The notes below the pieces were generated by a model. It was not told where the DNA came from. It saw only the letters and a program-made list of their open reading frames with translations, and did no database searches. Below, one piece after another: positions 1-9,252 of a stretch of DNA of 64,000 bases. The DNA is from CAZBDV01 sp964490765 (GTDB taxonomy: Bacteria; Cloacimonadota; Cloacimonadia; Cloacimonadales; JAJBBL01): positions 1 to 64,000 of the forward strand of contig CAZBDV010000011.1 in the NCBI GenBank assembly GCA_964490765.1. Direction: 5' to 3'. The translations under genes and the position numbers were made by a program. Numbering within the stretch: position 1 is the stretch's first letter; each line of letters starts with the position of its first letter.

Positions 1-1577
1 TCCGGATCATCATCGTGCATTACCTGATGCATCCTTTTGAGAAAATCTGCCAGCCCGAAACTGTCCCCCACTATCGAATTCATCTCTACTCTTTCCTGCA
101 GTTGGTCGATGAGTTTAAGTACTTCCGGGTCCTTGAAGGTATCATCCACTTCACCGCTCAGGATGACGTTGAGGATCGTTGTACCGCCAAAGCGTTCGTT
201 CACAAAATCGTCTGTAATTACTACCGGGCTGTCTTTCTGAAAATTGGCGAGAAAACTGGTGTCGATCCATACTCTTGTGGCTCCAAATATAGCGATCCCC
301 ACGACTATGATGATGATAATTATTACCAGCCGGGAATGGGCCAGCAGCTTTCTGCCGAACCAATAGCTGACCTTACCGCTTCCCGCTTTATCGTTCTTCC
401 CGGATAAATTATTATCCCCATCCTGACTGGCCTTGACTTTAACAGGCTTACTTGAGACTTTAGGTACTCCAAACAGATAGATCGAAGCAGGAAACAGGAT
501 AAGTGCCATGACCATCTCTGTCAGTACCCCAATTGCAGTAAAAAACCCAAAATAGCGAACAGGGAGTACCTGGCTTGTCGTCAATGCCATAAATCCTATA
601 GCCGTGGTCAGGGCAGTCATTGATACCGGGCGGATCATCTCTTTCAGAGTACTGACAGCCAATGATTCTTTACTTATCTCCGGATTCTTCTGCACCAGAT
701 GCTTCATACTGTTATGCATATGGATTCCGTAAGCTACACCTATAGCCGTCAACATTACCGGTATCATTGTCGTAACGGTATAAATCGGGATTTTGAAGAG
801 CGCCATCAGGCCAAAAGATACAAGAGTACCCATTAACACAATTGTCAGATTGATCAGGGTGCTTCTGACACTCTTCAACAACAGAAGTAAAATCACCGTG
901 ATAAAGATTATTACCAGGGGTGCCATCCGTGTCATATCCTGAGGCCCCAGCTTTGTGAGCTCTCCCTCTACTACCGGCCTGCCGGCTATATATATACTCT
1001 CCGGGTTTTCATACTCCCGGACAAATTCCTGCAGTTCAAGATAGAATTCGTCGGTAAAGAGATCTTTCTCTATCTGAGCTACTATGAGAGCGGCCTGGCC
1101 TTCATAACTGACTGTGCGGCCATAGATCATTTCATTACTCTCCACAGCGGAGCGCAGCTCTTCCAGCTCCAGATCCGTCAGGGGTAATCTTTCATAAAAA
1201 GCTTCTACTGTCAGGCCCCACTCATCTGCAGTTATATTCTCAGCCGTATAGAGCGAGGTTATGTCATCACGCCCTATACCGGGAAACCTTACTGGTAACT
1301 CCAGCGAGATATCCTTTAGCTTTTGCAATGTTTCGGAATTATAAATCGTTTCGGGGTGTTCTATCGCCAGGAGAATATTATCACCAATCCCGAACAGCTC
1401 TTCCATCTCATCACTGTATATAAAGGCAGGATGGTCTCCGGGCATATATTCATCCAGATCGGTCTCTATGCGTGCATTCTTGCCTATTATGACCATTGAT
1501 AGGACCACTGAAAGCAGCAATAAAGCTATGACCAGTCTCGGCCGGCCGGCTATCTTGCTTATCAGTTTAATCATCAT
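1..1577 (-). CDS. RND superfamily (MMPL-type) exporter, 3' end cut by window edge
   Basis: This reading frame stays open from an ATG at 1577 down to base 1, so the C-terminal part of the gene lies outside the window. About 525 residues are visible. They start with a cytoplasmic stub (MMIKLISKIAGRPRL) and a first membrane helix, then a large extracytoplasmic loop of about 190 residues. A block of closely spaced hydrophobic helices follows (VIIFITVILLLLKS, then TTMIPVMLTAIGVAYGIHMH), then a cytoplasmic linker and a new helix starting a second repeat. The GVAYGIHMHN and TTAIGFMAL segments are typical of predicted RND exporters of the COG1033/MMPL type, which move lipids or hydrophobic compounds using the proton gradient. 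The adjacent upstream gene on the same strand is a TetR regulator 25 bp away, so the pair probably forms a regulated efflux operon. The substrate cannot be told from sequence. Confidence 0.85.
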   Translation of the reverse strand, partial: MMIKLISKIAGRPRLVIALLLLSVVLSMVIIGKNARIETDLDEYMPGDHPAFIYSDEMEELFGIGDNILLAIEHPETIYNSETLQKLKDISLELPVRFPGIGRDDITSLYTAENITADEWGLTVEAFYERLPLTDLELEELRSAVESNEMIYGRTVSYEGQAALIVAQIEKDLFTDEFYLELQEFVREYENPESIYIAGRPVVEGELTKLGPQDMTRMAPLVIIFITVILLLLLKSVRSTLINLTIVLMGTLVSFGLMALFKIPIYTVTTMIPVMLTAIGVAYGIHMHNSMKHLVQKNPEISKESLAVSTLKEMIRPVSMTALTTAIGFMALTTSQVLPVRYFGFFTAIGVLTEMVMALILFPASIYLFGVPKVSSKPVKVKASQDGDNNLSGKNDKAGSGKVSYWFGRKLLAHSRLVIIIIIIVVGIAIFGATRVWIDTSFLANFQKDSPVVITDDFVNERFGGTTILNVILSGEVDDTFKDPEVLKLIDQLQERVEMNSIVGDSFGLADFLKRMHQVMHDDDP

Positions 1578-1602
1578 AACCTCTTATTCGTTATTCTCTT
1601 TT

Positions 1603-2190
1603 TTATCTCAGCGAAAATAGCCTGTTCAGGGTCTGGATCAAACTTCTGGCAGAGACTATGAGTTCAGAACTGCCGGGGTTGACCCTTAAACGGGTTATTG
1701 ATAGTTTGATGGTTCCCAGGGTTACAAAAGCCAGTTCCCGGGATTCTATGTCGGTACGGCAACTATTTTCTGCCTGTATTCCTTCAAAGAAACGGCTCAG
1801 TTTATCTATCTTTTCCCCCGATATCCTCTGCAACTCCTCCAGAAGCCCGGTTTCTAAATGAAATATCTCCTCCGAAAAGACTAACTGGGCAAAAGAAGGA
1901 CTCTTTTCGAACTCTGAAAAGAGTCCCAGGATGAAGGCTTCTAATCTCTCGGACGGTTCCAATTCTGTGGTAAAGAGTTTATCGAAATGTGGGGTTAATT
2001 TATCTTCCAGATTGTGCAGAAGAGCTTGCAGCAGTTCGAATTTACTCGGGAAATGCCGGTAAACAGACCCCTCTTTCAAACCTATTTCTTCGGCTATATT
2101 CCTGATAGTAAGTTTACTGAATCCTTCTCTGGCCACCAGATTAGTAGCAGCTTGCAAAAATTCTTCCTGTCTTTTAGTTAACGGGCTCAT
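1603..2190 (-). CDS. TetR/AcrR family transcriptional regulator
   Basis: A 195-residue protein. The N-terminal TetR helix-turn-helix is clear around residues 8-55 (RQEEFLQAATNLVAREGF, then LTIRNIAEEIGLKEGSVYRH and FPSKFELLQALL). The remaining helical part is the ligand-binding and dimerisation domain. The ATG at 2190 was chosen because an AAAGGAG ribosome-binding site sits just upstream and the HTH begins a few residues later. An in-frame extension to 2325 adds 45 residues unlike TetR proteins. The gene precedes the RND exporter on the same strand and probably represses its own operon. A perfect GTTAGCTAAC palindrome lies directly upstream of the start. Confidence 0.9.
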   Translation of the reverse strand: MSPLTKRQEEFLQAATNLVAREGFSKLTIRNIAEEIGLKEGSVYRHFPSKFELLQALLHNLEDKLTPHFDKLFTTELEPSERLEAFILGLFSEFEKSPSFAQLVFSEEIFHLETGLLEELQRISGEKIDKLSRFFEGIQAENSCRTDIESRELAFVTLGTIKLSITRLRVNPGSSELIVSARSLIQTLNRLFSLR

Positions 2191-2202
2191 CACTTGCTCC
2201 TT

Positions 2203-2226
2203 TATGTTAGCTAACGATAACTTACT
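2203..2226. promoter_or_regulatory. Candidate TetR operator upstream of the exporter operon
   Basis: The 10-bp perfect palindrome GTTAGCTAAC occupies 2206-2215, with partial symmetry extending outward on both sides. It lies 16 bp upstream of the regulator's start codon, in the 5' untranslated region of the minus-strand operon. Palindromes of this kind are typical of TetR autoregulatory operators. Assignment rests on position and symmetry only. Confidence 0.4.
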
Positions 2227-2440
2227 TTGGTTTCTGGTGAATGCAAATATTATTTCCTGGCTGACTCTATATCCATACTGAAAATTTGTTCTTATGCCTT
2301 TATCTAATGGGTTTTGTGGTCTCAAAAAAAAAATTTAGCTCCTTTATTAAAATACCGAGAATCTGTATACTCTTGACAGAACAGAGCCGTAATTTTTTCT
2401 CTATAGTACTTATAGAGTTAAGTAGAGTGGAGTTAAGATC

Positions 2441-3385
2441 ATGAAAGAAAGATCTGAGGTTTCACTGGTTTGCCACCGGGCAAAGCACGATCTTGATTAC
2501 TGGCAGTTAAGGGAGTTTCTGCGGGACCTTTTCCGGATCAACGGAAGGAGGGAAATCTCCTGGCAGGTAGCGAGGTTTGATTATTTTTACTGTCATATCC
2601 TGCCCAATTGTGCTGAACAGAAGCTTGATGAAAATGCCTTTTACTGGTCAGAAGAGCAAGGGGATATAAAAGCTTTGCTGGTCAGGGAAGTAAAGATCTG
2701 TTACCTGAATACAGATCCTGAATTCCGGCAGGAAGGGTTTCTGAAAGAGATGCTGGCAACAGCCGAGAAGGAGCTTACCTTCAAGAATGATGACGGGAAG
2801 AGCAAAGTAGCAGTAGAGGTTTCTGACGACGATTCCCTAATGATATCTTTATTACAGGAACACGGCTTTCAGAAAACAGACTTTTATACTGCCAGCAGAA
2901 AGAGGATATTGAACTCCCCTGTACCTGAACCGGTTTTACCGCCGGGATTCAAGATTCGCAACATGCTGGGCAGGGAGGATCATGCAGCCCGTAGTCTGGC
3001 CTCCTGGGATGCCTTTCATCATAATGATGATGCTCAGTTTCATGGAGATCTAGACTGGTACGCTGTAGTGGAAAAAATTCCTATGTATCGAGCCCAGTTA
3101 GATATTGTGGCTACTACTAACGATAACAGGTTAATCGGTTTCTGCACGGTTTCTTATGACGATGTCAACAGGACGGCCTATTTCGAACCGGTCGGCTTGA
3201 TCTATGATTATCATCGGAAGGGACTGGGCCGGGCCATGATGCTGGAAGGTCTACGCCGGGCAGAGAACCTCGGTTGTGAGATTGCCTTTGTCAGTAATAA
3301 TACTGACGATGCCGGGGAACTCTACGAGGCGTGCGGGTTCGAACTGGACAAGTTATCTCACGTATGGGTTAAAGTACTTGATTAA
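2441..3385 (+). CDS. Tandem GNAT-family N-acetyltransferase
   Basis: A 314-residue soluble protein with two GNAT-like halves. The C-terminal half (about 165-310) is the better preserved. It shows the acetyl-CoA-binding region RKGLGRAMMLEGLRRAENLG, which matches the R/Q-x-x-G-x-G/A signature, followed by the strand-helix ending in LYEACGFEL. The N-terminal half (about 10-150) is degenerate, with a weak FRQEGFLKEML version of the same motif. Two-domain GNATs include mycothiol synthase-like enzymes, but no substrate can be assigned. A GGAG ribosome-binding site precedes the ATG at 2441. A TTGACA box is seen at 2373-2378 without a well-spaced -10 element. The gene is transcribed divergently from the TetR gene and stands alone. 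Confidence 0.75.
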   Translation: MKERSEVSLVCHRAKHDLDYWQLREFLRDLFRINGRREISWQVARFDYFYCHILPNCAEQKLDENAFYWSEEQGDIKALLVREVKICYLNTDPEFRQEGFLKEMLATAEKELTFKNDDGKSKVAVEVSDDDSLMISLLQEHGFQKTDFYTASRKRILNSPVPEPVLPPGFKIRNMLGREDHAARSLASWDAFHHNDDAQFHGDLDWYAVVEKIPMYRAQLDIVATTNDNRLIGFCTVSYDDVNRTAYFEPVGLIYDYHRKGLGRAMMLEGLRRAENLGCEIAFVSNNTDDAGELYEACGFELDKLSHVWVKVLD

Positions 3386-3523
3386 AGCGCGTTTGTCACT
3401 CCTGTAGCGTTCGGGATTCTCCTCTTCTTGATTCTCGGATCGAAGACTGTATGTCTGATATGGCTTGATCTATCCCCGATAACGAGACTTATCTACCAGG
3501 GCAGTTCCAGTGCTGGTTCCATC

Positions 3524-4399
3524 TCAATAATATATATGAACTTCAGGGTCAGGATTTTTCTTCTCTGTTTTGATAAATGTATTATCTTTCAGATCCTGAA
3601 AAGCTCTTATTATCTCTTCTCTGCTGTTCATAACGATTGGTCCCCGCCAGGATATGGGCTCGTTTAGCGGTTTGCCGGAGACAAAGAGCATCCGGAAACC
3701 TGCTTTTCCCGCTTTGACGATAATACTTTCACCATCTTCAAAGAGAGCAACCTGACGATTAACTATTATCTGACTATCAATCTCCGCCTCTCCCCCGAAG
3801 GCATAAATAAAACAACTATGCCCTTTCCGGGTCGGCAACTCAATATTTCTGTCTCCCAGAATTCTGACATCCCAGAATTGAGGGTTTATAATTATATCTT
3901 TCACTGGCCCTTTCACTCCGTCGTAATCACCACTGATAATCCTGATTAATGTATCATTAGCAGTCTTGACTTCCGGGATCTCTTCTGCTTTGATATCCTG
4001 ATAGCGGGGATCGATCATTTTATGCGTTGCGGGAAGATTAGCCCAGAGCTGAAAACCGTACATTTTGCCCCCTCTGCCCGGTTTGGGCATCTCCTGATGA
4101 ATTATCCCCGATCCGGCAGTCATCCATTGTACTTCACCGGGACGAATAGTCCCTCTGTTACCGATACTGTCACCGTGTTCCGCAGAACCTTCCAGCATAT
4201 AAGTTATCGTCTCTATGCCGCGATGGGGATGCCAGGGGAATCCAGCCAGATAATTCTCGGGCTCATCATTGCGAAAATCATCAAGCATCAAAAAAGGATC
4301 GAAAAGAGGGGTCTCGTGATAACCGAAAACCCGGTGCAAATGCACACCAGCTCCTTCAAGAACAGGTTTGGCTGTAAGTATTTTCTTTAACTTTCTCAT
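3524..4399 (-). CDS. Pirin family protein (cupin-type iron protein)
   Basis: A 291-residue bicupin of the pirin family. The metal ligands are in their usual places: the HPHRG motif (two histidines) and, about 45 residues later, IIHQEMP supplying the next His and Glu. GTIRPGEVQWMTAGSGIIHQ is typical family sequence. Pirins bind Fe(II); some (E. coli YhhW) act as quercetin 2,3-dioxygenases, while others are regulators. The physiological role here is unknown, and a dioxygenase role would be odd in an anaerobe. The start at 4399 is preceded by a strong AAAAAGGAG site; an in-frame extension to 4495 lacks pirin similarity. No operon partner is visible. Confidence 0.92.
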   Translation of the reverse strand: MRKLKKILTAKPVLEGAGVHLHRVFGYHETPLFDPFLMLDDFRNDEPENYLAGFPWHPHRGIETITYMLEGSAEHGDSIGNRGTIRPGEVQWMTAGSGIIHQEMPKPGRGGKMYGFQLWANLPATHKMIDPRYQDIKAEEIPEVKTANDTLIRIISGDYDGVKGPVKDIIINPQFWDVRILGDRNIELPTRKGHSCFIYAFGGEAEIDSQIIVNRQVALFEDGESIIVKAGKAGFRMLFVSGKPLNEPISWRGPIVMNSREEIIRAFQDLKDNTFIKTEKKNPDPEVHIYY

Positions 4400-4758
4400 A
4401 TTTAATCTCCTTTTTCTACTCCTTTTTTCCTCATAGGACATAGATATAATATAGCACAGTTTACTATCGGAAGAAATCTCTATTATCGGTTGCAACGCAC
4501 AATCTTTTTTTCTAAGATAGATTATCTGAGATAAAAGACCAGTATCAGACAGGAAGTCCTATCTTGCAAAAATACTCTCCTATCATTAATACATATTTCT
4601 ATATCAATATGATATATATTATAATGATATAGTGTCTCCTCCTTATTTTCTCTCCCATCTTATCTACCTGGCTAAAGGTTACTTAGCCCTTAAACAGCCT
4701 ATTTGGAACCATAATTGCATTTAAGTCATTCAAATTAAAAAAATAAATGGAGAGAGCG
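4400..4758. other. AT-rich intergenic region with nested palindromes
   Basis: About 360 bp separates the divergent pirin and ABC-transporter genes and must hold both promoters. The middle (4590-4632) is almost pure A/T and contains the inverted repeat ATATCAATATGATAT at 4601-4615, followed by a second TGATAT half-site at 4625-4630. This could be an operator or simply low-complexity promoter DNA. No coding sequence is seen. Confidence 0.5.
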
Positions 4759-5658
4759 ATGAACGAATTGAGAATCGAGAATCTTGCCTATACCTACCGT
4801 AACGGAACTCGTGCTTTGAATGGTATCAACCTGACACTCAGGAACGGAATGTTTGGTTTGTTAGGTCCTAATGGAGCGGGCAAATCGACATTGATGCGTA
4901 TAATTTCGACCCTTCAGGATGCAGATGAAGGAAGAGTGGTTTTCAATGATCTCGATGTAAAGAATAATAAGCGGGAGATCCGCAAGCAACTCGGTTACCT
5001 GCCTCAGGAGTTCGACTTCTATCCCCGCATGACAGCGTGGGAGATGCTCGATCATTTTGCGGTATTAAAAGGGATTACTAATCGCAAAGAGAGAAAGAAT
5101 GTAATAGCTTACCTGCTGGATAAAACCAATCTTTACGGTGTAAGGCATAAGAGATTGGGGAGTTATTCAGGAGGTATGAAGCAGCGTTTCGGAATAGCGC
5201 AGGCTCTTCTGGGAGACCCGAGATTGGTAATAGTAGATGAACCGACAGCGGGGCTCGATCCGGAGGAGAGATATCGCTTCCACAATCTTCTCAGTGAAAT
5301 AGGCGAGAATATCATCATCATCCTCTCCACTCATATTGTTGATGACGTGAGGGAGTTATGCTCTAACATGGCGATCATAGACCGGGGAAATCTTTTGCTT
5401 GTCGATAATCCTCATAGGGCTTTGAGTAAATATGAGGGGAAGATTTACAAGCGGGTAATCGAGAAAGATGAGTTGGAAGATTATCGTTCCAGTTTTGAAG
5501 TTGTTTCTTCTCGTCTTTATTTAGGCAAGATGATGATCCATATTTTCAGTGAAGAAGCAATAGACGGTTTTCAACCCATACCGGTAGATCTGGAAGACAT
5601 CTATTTTCTGACTATTAACAATCATCGAACTGCTGAAGTTGAAGAAGAGGTTGCTTGA
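4759..5658 (+). CDS. ABC transporter ATP-binding protein
   Basis: A 299-residue ABC ATPase. Visible motifs are Walker A GPNGAGKST (about residue 37), Q-loop YLPQEF, signature SYSGGMKQR, Walker B LVIVDEPTAGLDP, and the H-loop STHIVDD. It energises the membrane protein encoded directly downstream, whose start follows this stop after one base. The ATG at 4759 is preferred over the one at 4747 because the GGAGAG ribosome-binding site lies between them. The C-terminal about 80 residues after the H-loop resemble the accessory domain of ABC-2 exporter ATPases. The exported substrate is not known. Confidence 0.93.
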   Translation: MNELRIENLAYTYRNGTRALNGINLTLRNGMFGLLGPNGAGKSTLMRIISTLQDADEGRVVFNDLDVKNNKREIRKQLGYLPQEFDFYPRMTAWEMLDHFAVLKGITNRKERKNVIAYLLDKTNLYGVRHKRLGSYSGGMKQRFGIAQALLGDPRLVIVDEPTAGLDPEERYRFHNLLSEIGENIIIILSTHIVDDVRELCSNMAIIDRGNLLLVDNPHRALSKYEGKIYKRVIEKDELEDYRSSFEVVSSRLYLGKMMIHIFSEEAIDGFQPIPVDLEDIYFLTINNHRTAEVEEEVA

Positions 5659-5659
5659 G

Positions 5660-8600
5660 ATGTGGCTTGAATTCTTTCTTTTCGAATTACGATTTCGTTT
5701 AAAGCAACTTTCGACATACATCTTCGGTGCAGTACTCTTTCTGTTCGGATTTCTGATCGTCAATATCATTGGTGGAGCTTTTTCCAATGTCTCTATCGTG
5801 GTTATGAGCGGTGGTGAACGGTTGTTACTCAATTCGGCTGTTTCGAACTCGAATTTTATGGATAAGATCAGTATATTTTTAATCTTCATTATAGCAGCCT
5901 TCATAGGTAGTATGCTGAACAGAGATCTTGAGTATAAAGCACATTCGCTATTATTTACCAAACCGATAAGCAAATGGTCATACATCACAGGCCGCTTGAC
6001 AGCCAATATCCTGCTCATCACCATATTCAACCTCTTTTTGCTGCTCGGTATGCTTATTGCCTGTTTTATGCCCTGGGTAGAGAAGGATTATTTTATGCGA
6101 CCGGAAATATTGCACTACCTGACCCCACTAACACACCTCATAATCCCCAATACGCTTCTGATCAGCTCCATTCTACTGGGTATCTTTCTTTTAACCAGAA
6201 AATCGACTTACCTCTATGTCTCATCATTTTTCATTCTGACAGTCTATCTGATTGGTGGCAGCTATATCAATAATATAGCCAATAGAGTTACTGCATCATT
6301 TATCGATCCTTTCGGGCTCAGTGCCCTTATGGAAACAACCCGGCTCTGGTCAATAACCGAGCTGAATTCTAATGTTCTTCCCCTGAGTGGCCTGTTTCTC
6401 TGGAACAGGATAGCCTGGTTACTATTCAGTATACTGCTCCTTATCTGTTGTGTCACAAAATTCAACCTCTCTTCGATCTATAACAACGGTTCCAGAACTC
6501 TCAGAATCAGAAAGCAGAGCGAAAGCGTAAAGATAACGAGAATAATACCGCAACTCTCGTTCGGATTTGCAGCCCGACTATGCCAGTTTTTCTCCCTGCT
6601 CAGATTTAATCTGAAGCTCATCTTCCGCTCCCTGCCGGTCTATATTCTGACCCTCATTGGTATCAGTTTCATGCTTCTGATAGTAATCCAGTACGGAACG
6701 GTTTACAATACGGGCAGATTGCCAATCACTTACAATGTAGCTGAAGCTCTTGCATTTTCCATCTCCCTGTTAATCGTAGTTTTTATCACCCTCTATACGG
6801 GAGAACTCGTCTGGAACAGTAGAGATCACAACTATCATCATATGCTCGATTCAACTCCCGGCAAGAACTTTACATTTTATCTGTCACAACTATTCAGTCT
6901 GCTATCTCTGCTGGTCTTCCTATTTGCGGTTTTTACCATCGTCGGCATATTCTATCAGATGTTCAAGGGATACAATGAGTATGAGTTGACCACCTATCTG
7001 AAGATTCTCTTCGGTCTCAATCTTCCCCAGTATATTGTGCTGACTATCCTCTGTTTGTTCATACATAATCTCGTCGGGAACAAGTACACCGGTCATTTCG
7101 TTTTCATTGCCTTCTATCTATTGACCCCCTTTCTGCAATATGCCGGATTGCATCATACCCTGCTGCGATTCAATGAGACACCGGTTGTGATCTACTCCGA
7201 TATGAATGGCCTGGGTAACAATCTTCCGGGATATGTCTGGTTTACCATTTACTGGTCGTTGTTGGCCTTATTGATAGCCTATCTGACTGTTATGCTCCGG
7301 AAAAGGGGATATAGCGGGTTCAACTACCGGAAATTCTGGTCGGATATCAGGGTGAAACATAATTATCTCTTCCCCCTTGCTATTCTTCTGCTTTTCCTGG
7401 CTACAGGGGGTTACATTTTTTACAACACGAATATCCTGAACAGTTATCTCTCACCGAAAGCAGCAGAGCGGCTGGCGGTAGATTTCGAACTGCGATACAG
7501 CAAATATGCCGATTTACCCCAACCGAAGATTACCGATATCAACATCAGGGTCGATATCTATCCGGAGACAAAAGACCTTATCTATGGCGGGGTATATACT
7601 CTGGAGAACAAAACCGGGGAACCTGTCTCCAGTATTCACGTTATGCTGCCACAGGGTGTAGAAGTCACCACTCTTGCATTTTCGGACGAACACATTCTTC
7701 AGGAGAAAGATACGACTTTCAATTACCATATCTATGAATTAGAAGAGCCTTTGTTCCCGGGAGGAAAGACAGAACTGAAGTTCGAACTCAGTTTGCTGAC
7801 CAAGGGTTTCAACCTGGATGAAAATCAATACATCAACCGGAACGGAACTTTTATCCATAGCACATATTTCCCCTCCATAGGATACAATGACCGATACGAG
7901 ATCAACTCACCCCGTACGAGAAGGAGATACAATCTGCCGGAAAAGGAAAGGTTCCGGGAAATCGATGATCCAGCCGGCCTGGCCAGAAATTATGTTTCGC
8001 AAGACGCCGATTGGGTTACTTTCGAAGCACTGCTCAGTACTTCTGCCCGACAGACCGCTCTCACTTCCGGTGATCTGATCACCAGCTGGTCTGAAAATGA
8101 CAGAAACTACTTCCATTACCGGTTAGACGGTAAGATGATCAACTATTATGCTATTCTTTCAGCAGAGTACGAAATTATGAAAGACCGCTGGAACGATATC
8201 GATATCGAGATCTATTATGATTCCAAACATCATTACAACATTGCCGATATGATGAGAGGGGCGAAGAATTCCCTCCGGTATCTGGAAAATTCATTCGGCC
8301 CCTATCCCCACACTGTGTTACGGATAGCCGAGTTTCCACGCTACGGGTCCTTTGCTCAATCCCTGCCTACTCTGATCCCCTTCTCGGAGGCGATAGGTTT
8401 TATCGCCGATATCCGGACAGATAAGGTGAATTATCCCTTCGCGATTACTGCTCACGAGGCTGCTCATCAGTGGTGGGCACATCAGGTGATAGGAGCCAAT
8501 GTAAAAGGAGCCCTGACCATAGTCGAGGCCCTGGCTCAATACAGTGCCCTGATGATAATGAAGCGGGAATTTTCCTCTGATATCTTTCGCAGCCAGTTAC

Positions 8601-9229
8601 TTTATGACCTGACATCCTACCTCTCGGGCAGGTCTTCCGAAAGCAGAGAAGAAAACCCTGTCTATCTCGATGAAGGCCAACAATATATCCATTACAGCAA
8701 GGGGGCTATAGCATTTTACGGCCTGGCCAGTTATATTGGTGAAGAAGAATTGAACAGCTCATTCCGCAGGTTTGTTGCTGATAAGGGATATCAGGAACCA
8801 CCTTATCCTACGACTCTGGAACTGTTCGATTATATCGATGTACCTGATTCACTACACTACTTCTTCGAAGATACATTCAAGAGGATCACACTCTACGAAA
8901 ACAAAATACTCGAGGCTTCGTCGCAACAGAATTCCGACGGTAGTTATACACTCACGACTCGTATATCGACCAAAAAGTTCTATTCTGATGGACTGGGCAA
9001 CCTGGAAAGTGGCGAGCTTTCGGACTGGATAGAAGTAGTGGTATATGATCAGGTTTTTGCCGGTGGCAGGAAGATGAAACGGCCCATCTATCGTGAATAC
9101 CTTCTGTTCACTGAAGAGGAAACCGACCTGGAACTTACTCTCGATAACGAACCTGTATTTGTCGGTATAGATCCCGAATATAAGCTGATAGATATGATGC
9201 CTTACAGAAACATTTACGAGATCAAATAA
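5660..9229 (+). CDS. ABC-2 type permease fused to an M1-family aminopeptidase
   Basis: A 1189-residue two-part protein. Roughly the first 580 residues hold two sets of hydrophobic membrane helices typical of ABC-2 permeases (for example IFLIFIIAAFIGSML and VLTIIC-like stretches). After a last helix near residue 590 comes a large extracytoplasmic part with an M1 metallopeptidase fold. Its zinc site is HEAAH (932-936) plus a Glu about 20 residues further in TIVEALAQYSAL; the 19-residue spacing is what I recall for this fused family. A later YSKGAIAFYGL segment probably carries the catalytic Tyr region. Such permease/aminopeptidase fusions are known in Bacteroidetes-like genomes. ATG 5660 was chosen over an upstream TTG (5639) because it directly follows the ATPase stop. 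The peptidase would face the periplasm and may process what the transporter exports. Confidence 0.9.
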   Translation: MWLEFFLFELRFRLKQLSTYIFGAVLFLFGFLIVNIIGGAFSNVSIVVMSGGERLLLNSAVSNSNFMDKISIFLIFIIAAFIGSMLNRDLEYKAHSLLFTKPISKWSYITGRLTANILLITIFNLFLLLGMLIACFMPWVEKDYFMRPEILHYLTPLTHLIIPNTLLISSILLGIFLLTRKSTYLYVSSFFILTVYLIGGSYINNIANRVTASFIDPFGLSALMETTRLWSITELNSNVLPLSGLFLWNRIAWLLFSILLLICCVTKFNLSSIYNNGSRTLRIRKQSESVKITRIIPQLSFGFAARLCQFFSLLRFNLKLIFRSLPVYILTLIGISFMLLIVIQYGTVYNTGRLPITYNVAEALAFSISLLIVVFITLYTGELVWNSRDHNYHHMLDSTPGKNFTFYLSQLFSLLSLLVFLFAVFTIVGIFYQMFKGYNEYELTTYLKILFGLNLPQYIVLTILCLFIHNLVGNKYTGHFVFIAFYLLTPFLQYAGLHHTLLRFNETPVVIYSDMNGLGNNLPGYVWFTIYWSLLALLIAYLTVMLRKRGYSGFNYRKFWSDIRVKHNYLFPLAILLLFLATGGYIFYNTNILNSYLSPKAAERLAVDFELRYSKYADLPQPKITDINIRVDIYPETKDLIYGGVYTLENKTGEPVSSIHVMLPQGVEVTTLAFSDEHILQEKDTTFNYHIYELEEPLFPGGKTELKFELSLLTKGFNLDENQYINRNGTFIHSTYFPSIGYNDRYEINSPRTRRRYNLPEKERFREIDDPAGLARNYVSQDADWVTFEALLSTSARQTALTSGDLITSWSENDRNYFHYRLDGKMINYYAILSAEYEIMKDRWNDIDIEIYYDSKHHYNIADMMRGAKNSLRYLENSFGPYPHTVLRIAEFPRYGSFAQSLPTLIPFSEAIGFIADIRTDKVNYPFAITAHEAAHQWWAHQVIGANVKGALTIVEALAQYSALMIMKREFSSDIFRSQLLYDLTSYLSGRSSESREENPVYLDEGQQYIHYSKGAIAFYGLASYIGEEELNSSFRRFVADKGYQEPPYPTTLELFDYIDVPDSLHYFFEDTFKRITLYENKILEASSQQNSDGSYTLTTRISTKKFYSDGLGNLESGELSDWIEVVVYDQVFAGGRKMKRPIYREYLLFTEEETDLELTLDNEPVFVGIDPEYKLIDMMPYRNIYEIK

Positions 9230-9252
9230 AAACTACAAAAAGGAGTAGATCA

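Noticed and set aside
15..407. 130-residue ORF on the plus strand at the left edge
   Set aside because: Shadow of the RND exporter, whose minus-strand frame is open through the whole of 1-1577 and has clear membrane helices.
2191..2325. Longer N-terminus for the TetR regulator
   Set aside because: The extension has no TetR similarity and lies upstream of a strong ribosome-binding site that serves ATG 2190; it would also bury the candidate operator in coding sequence.
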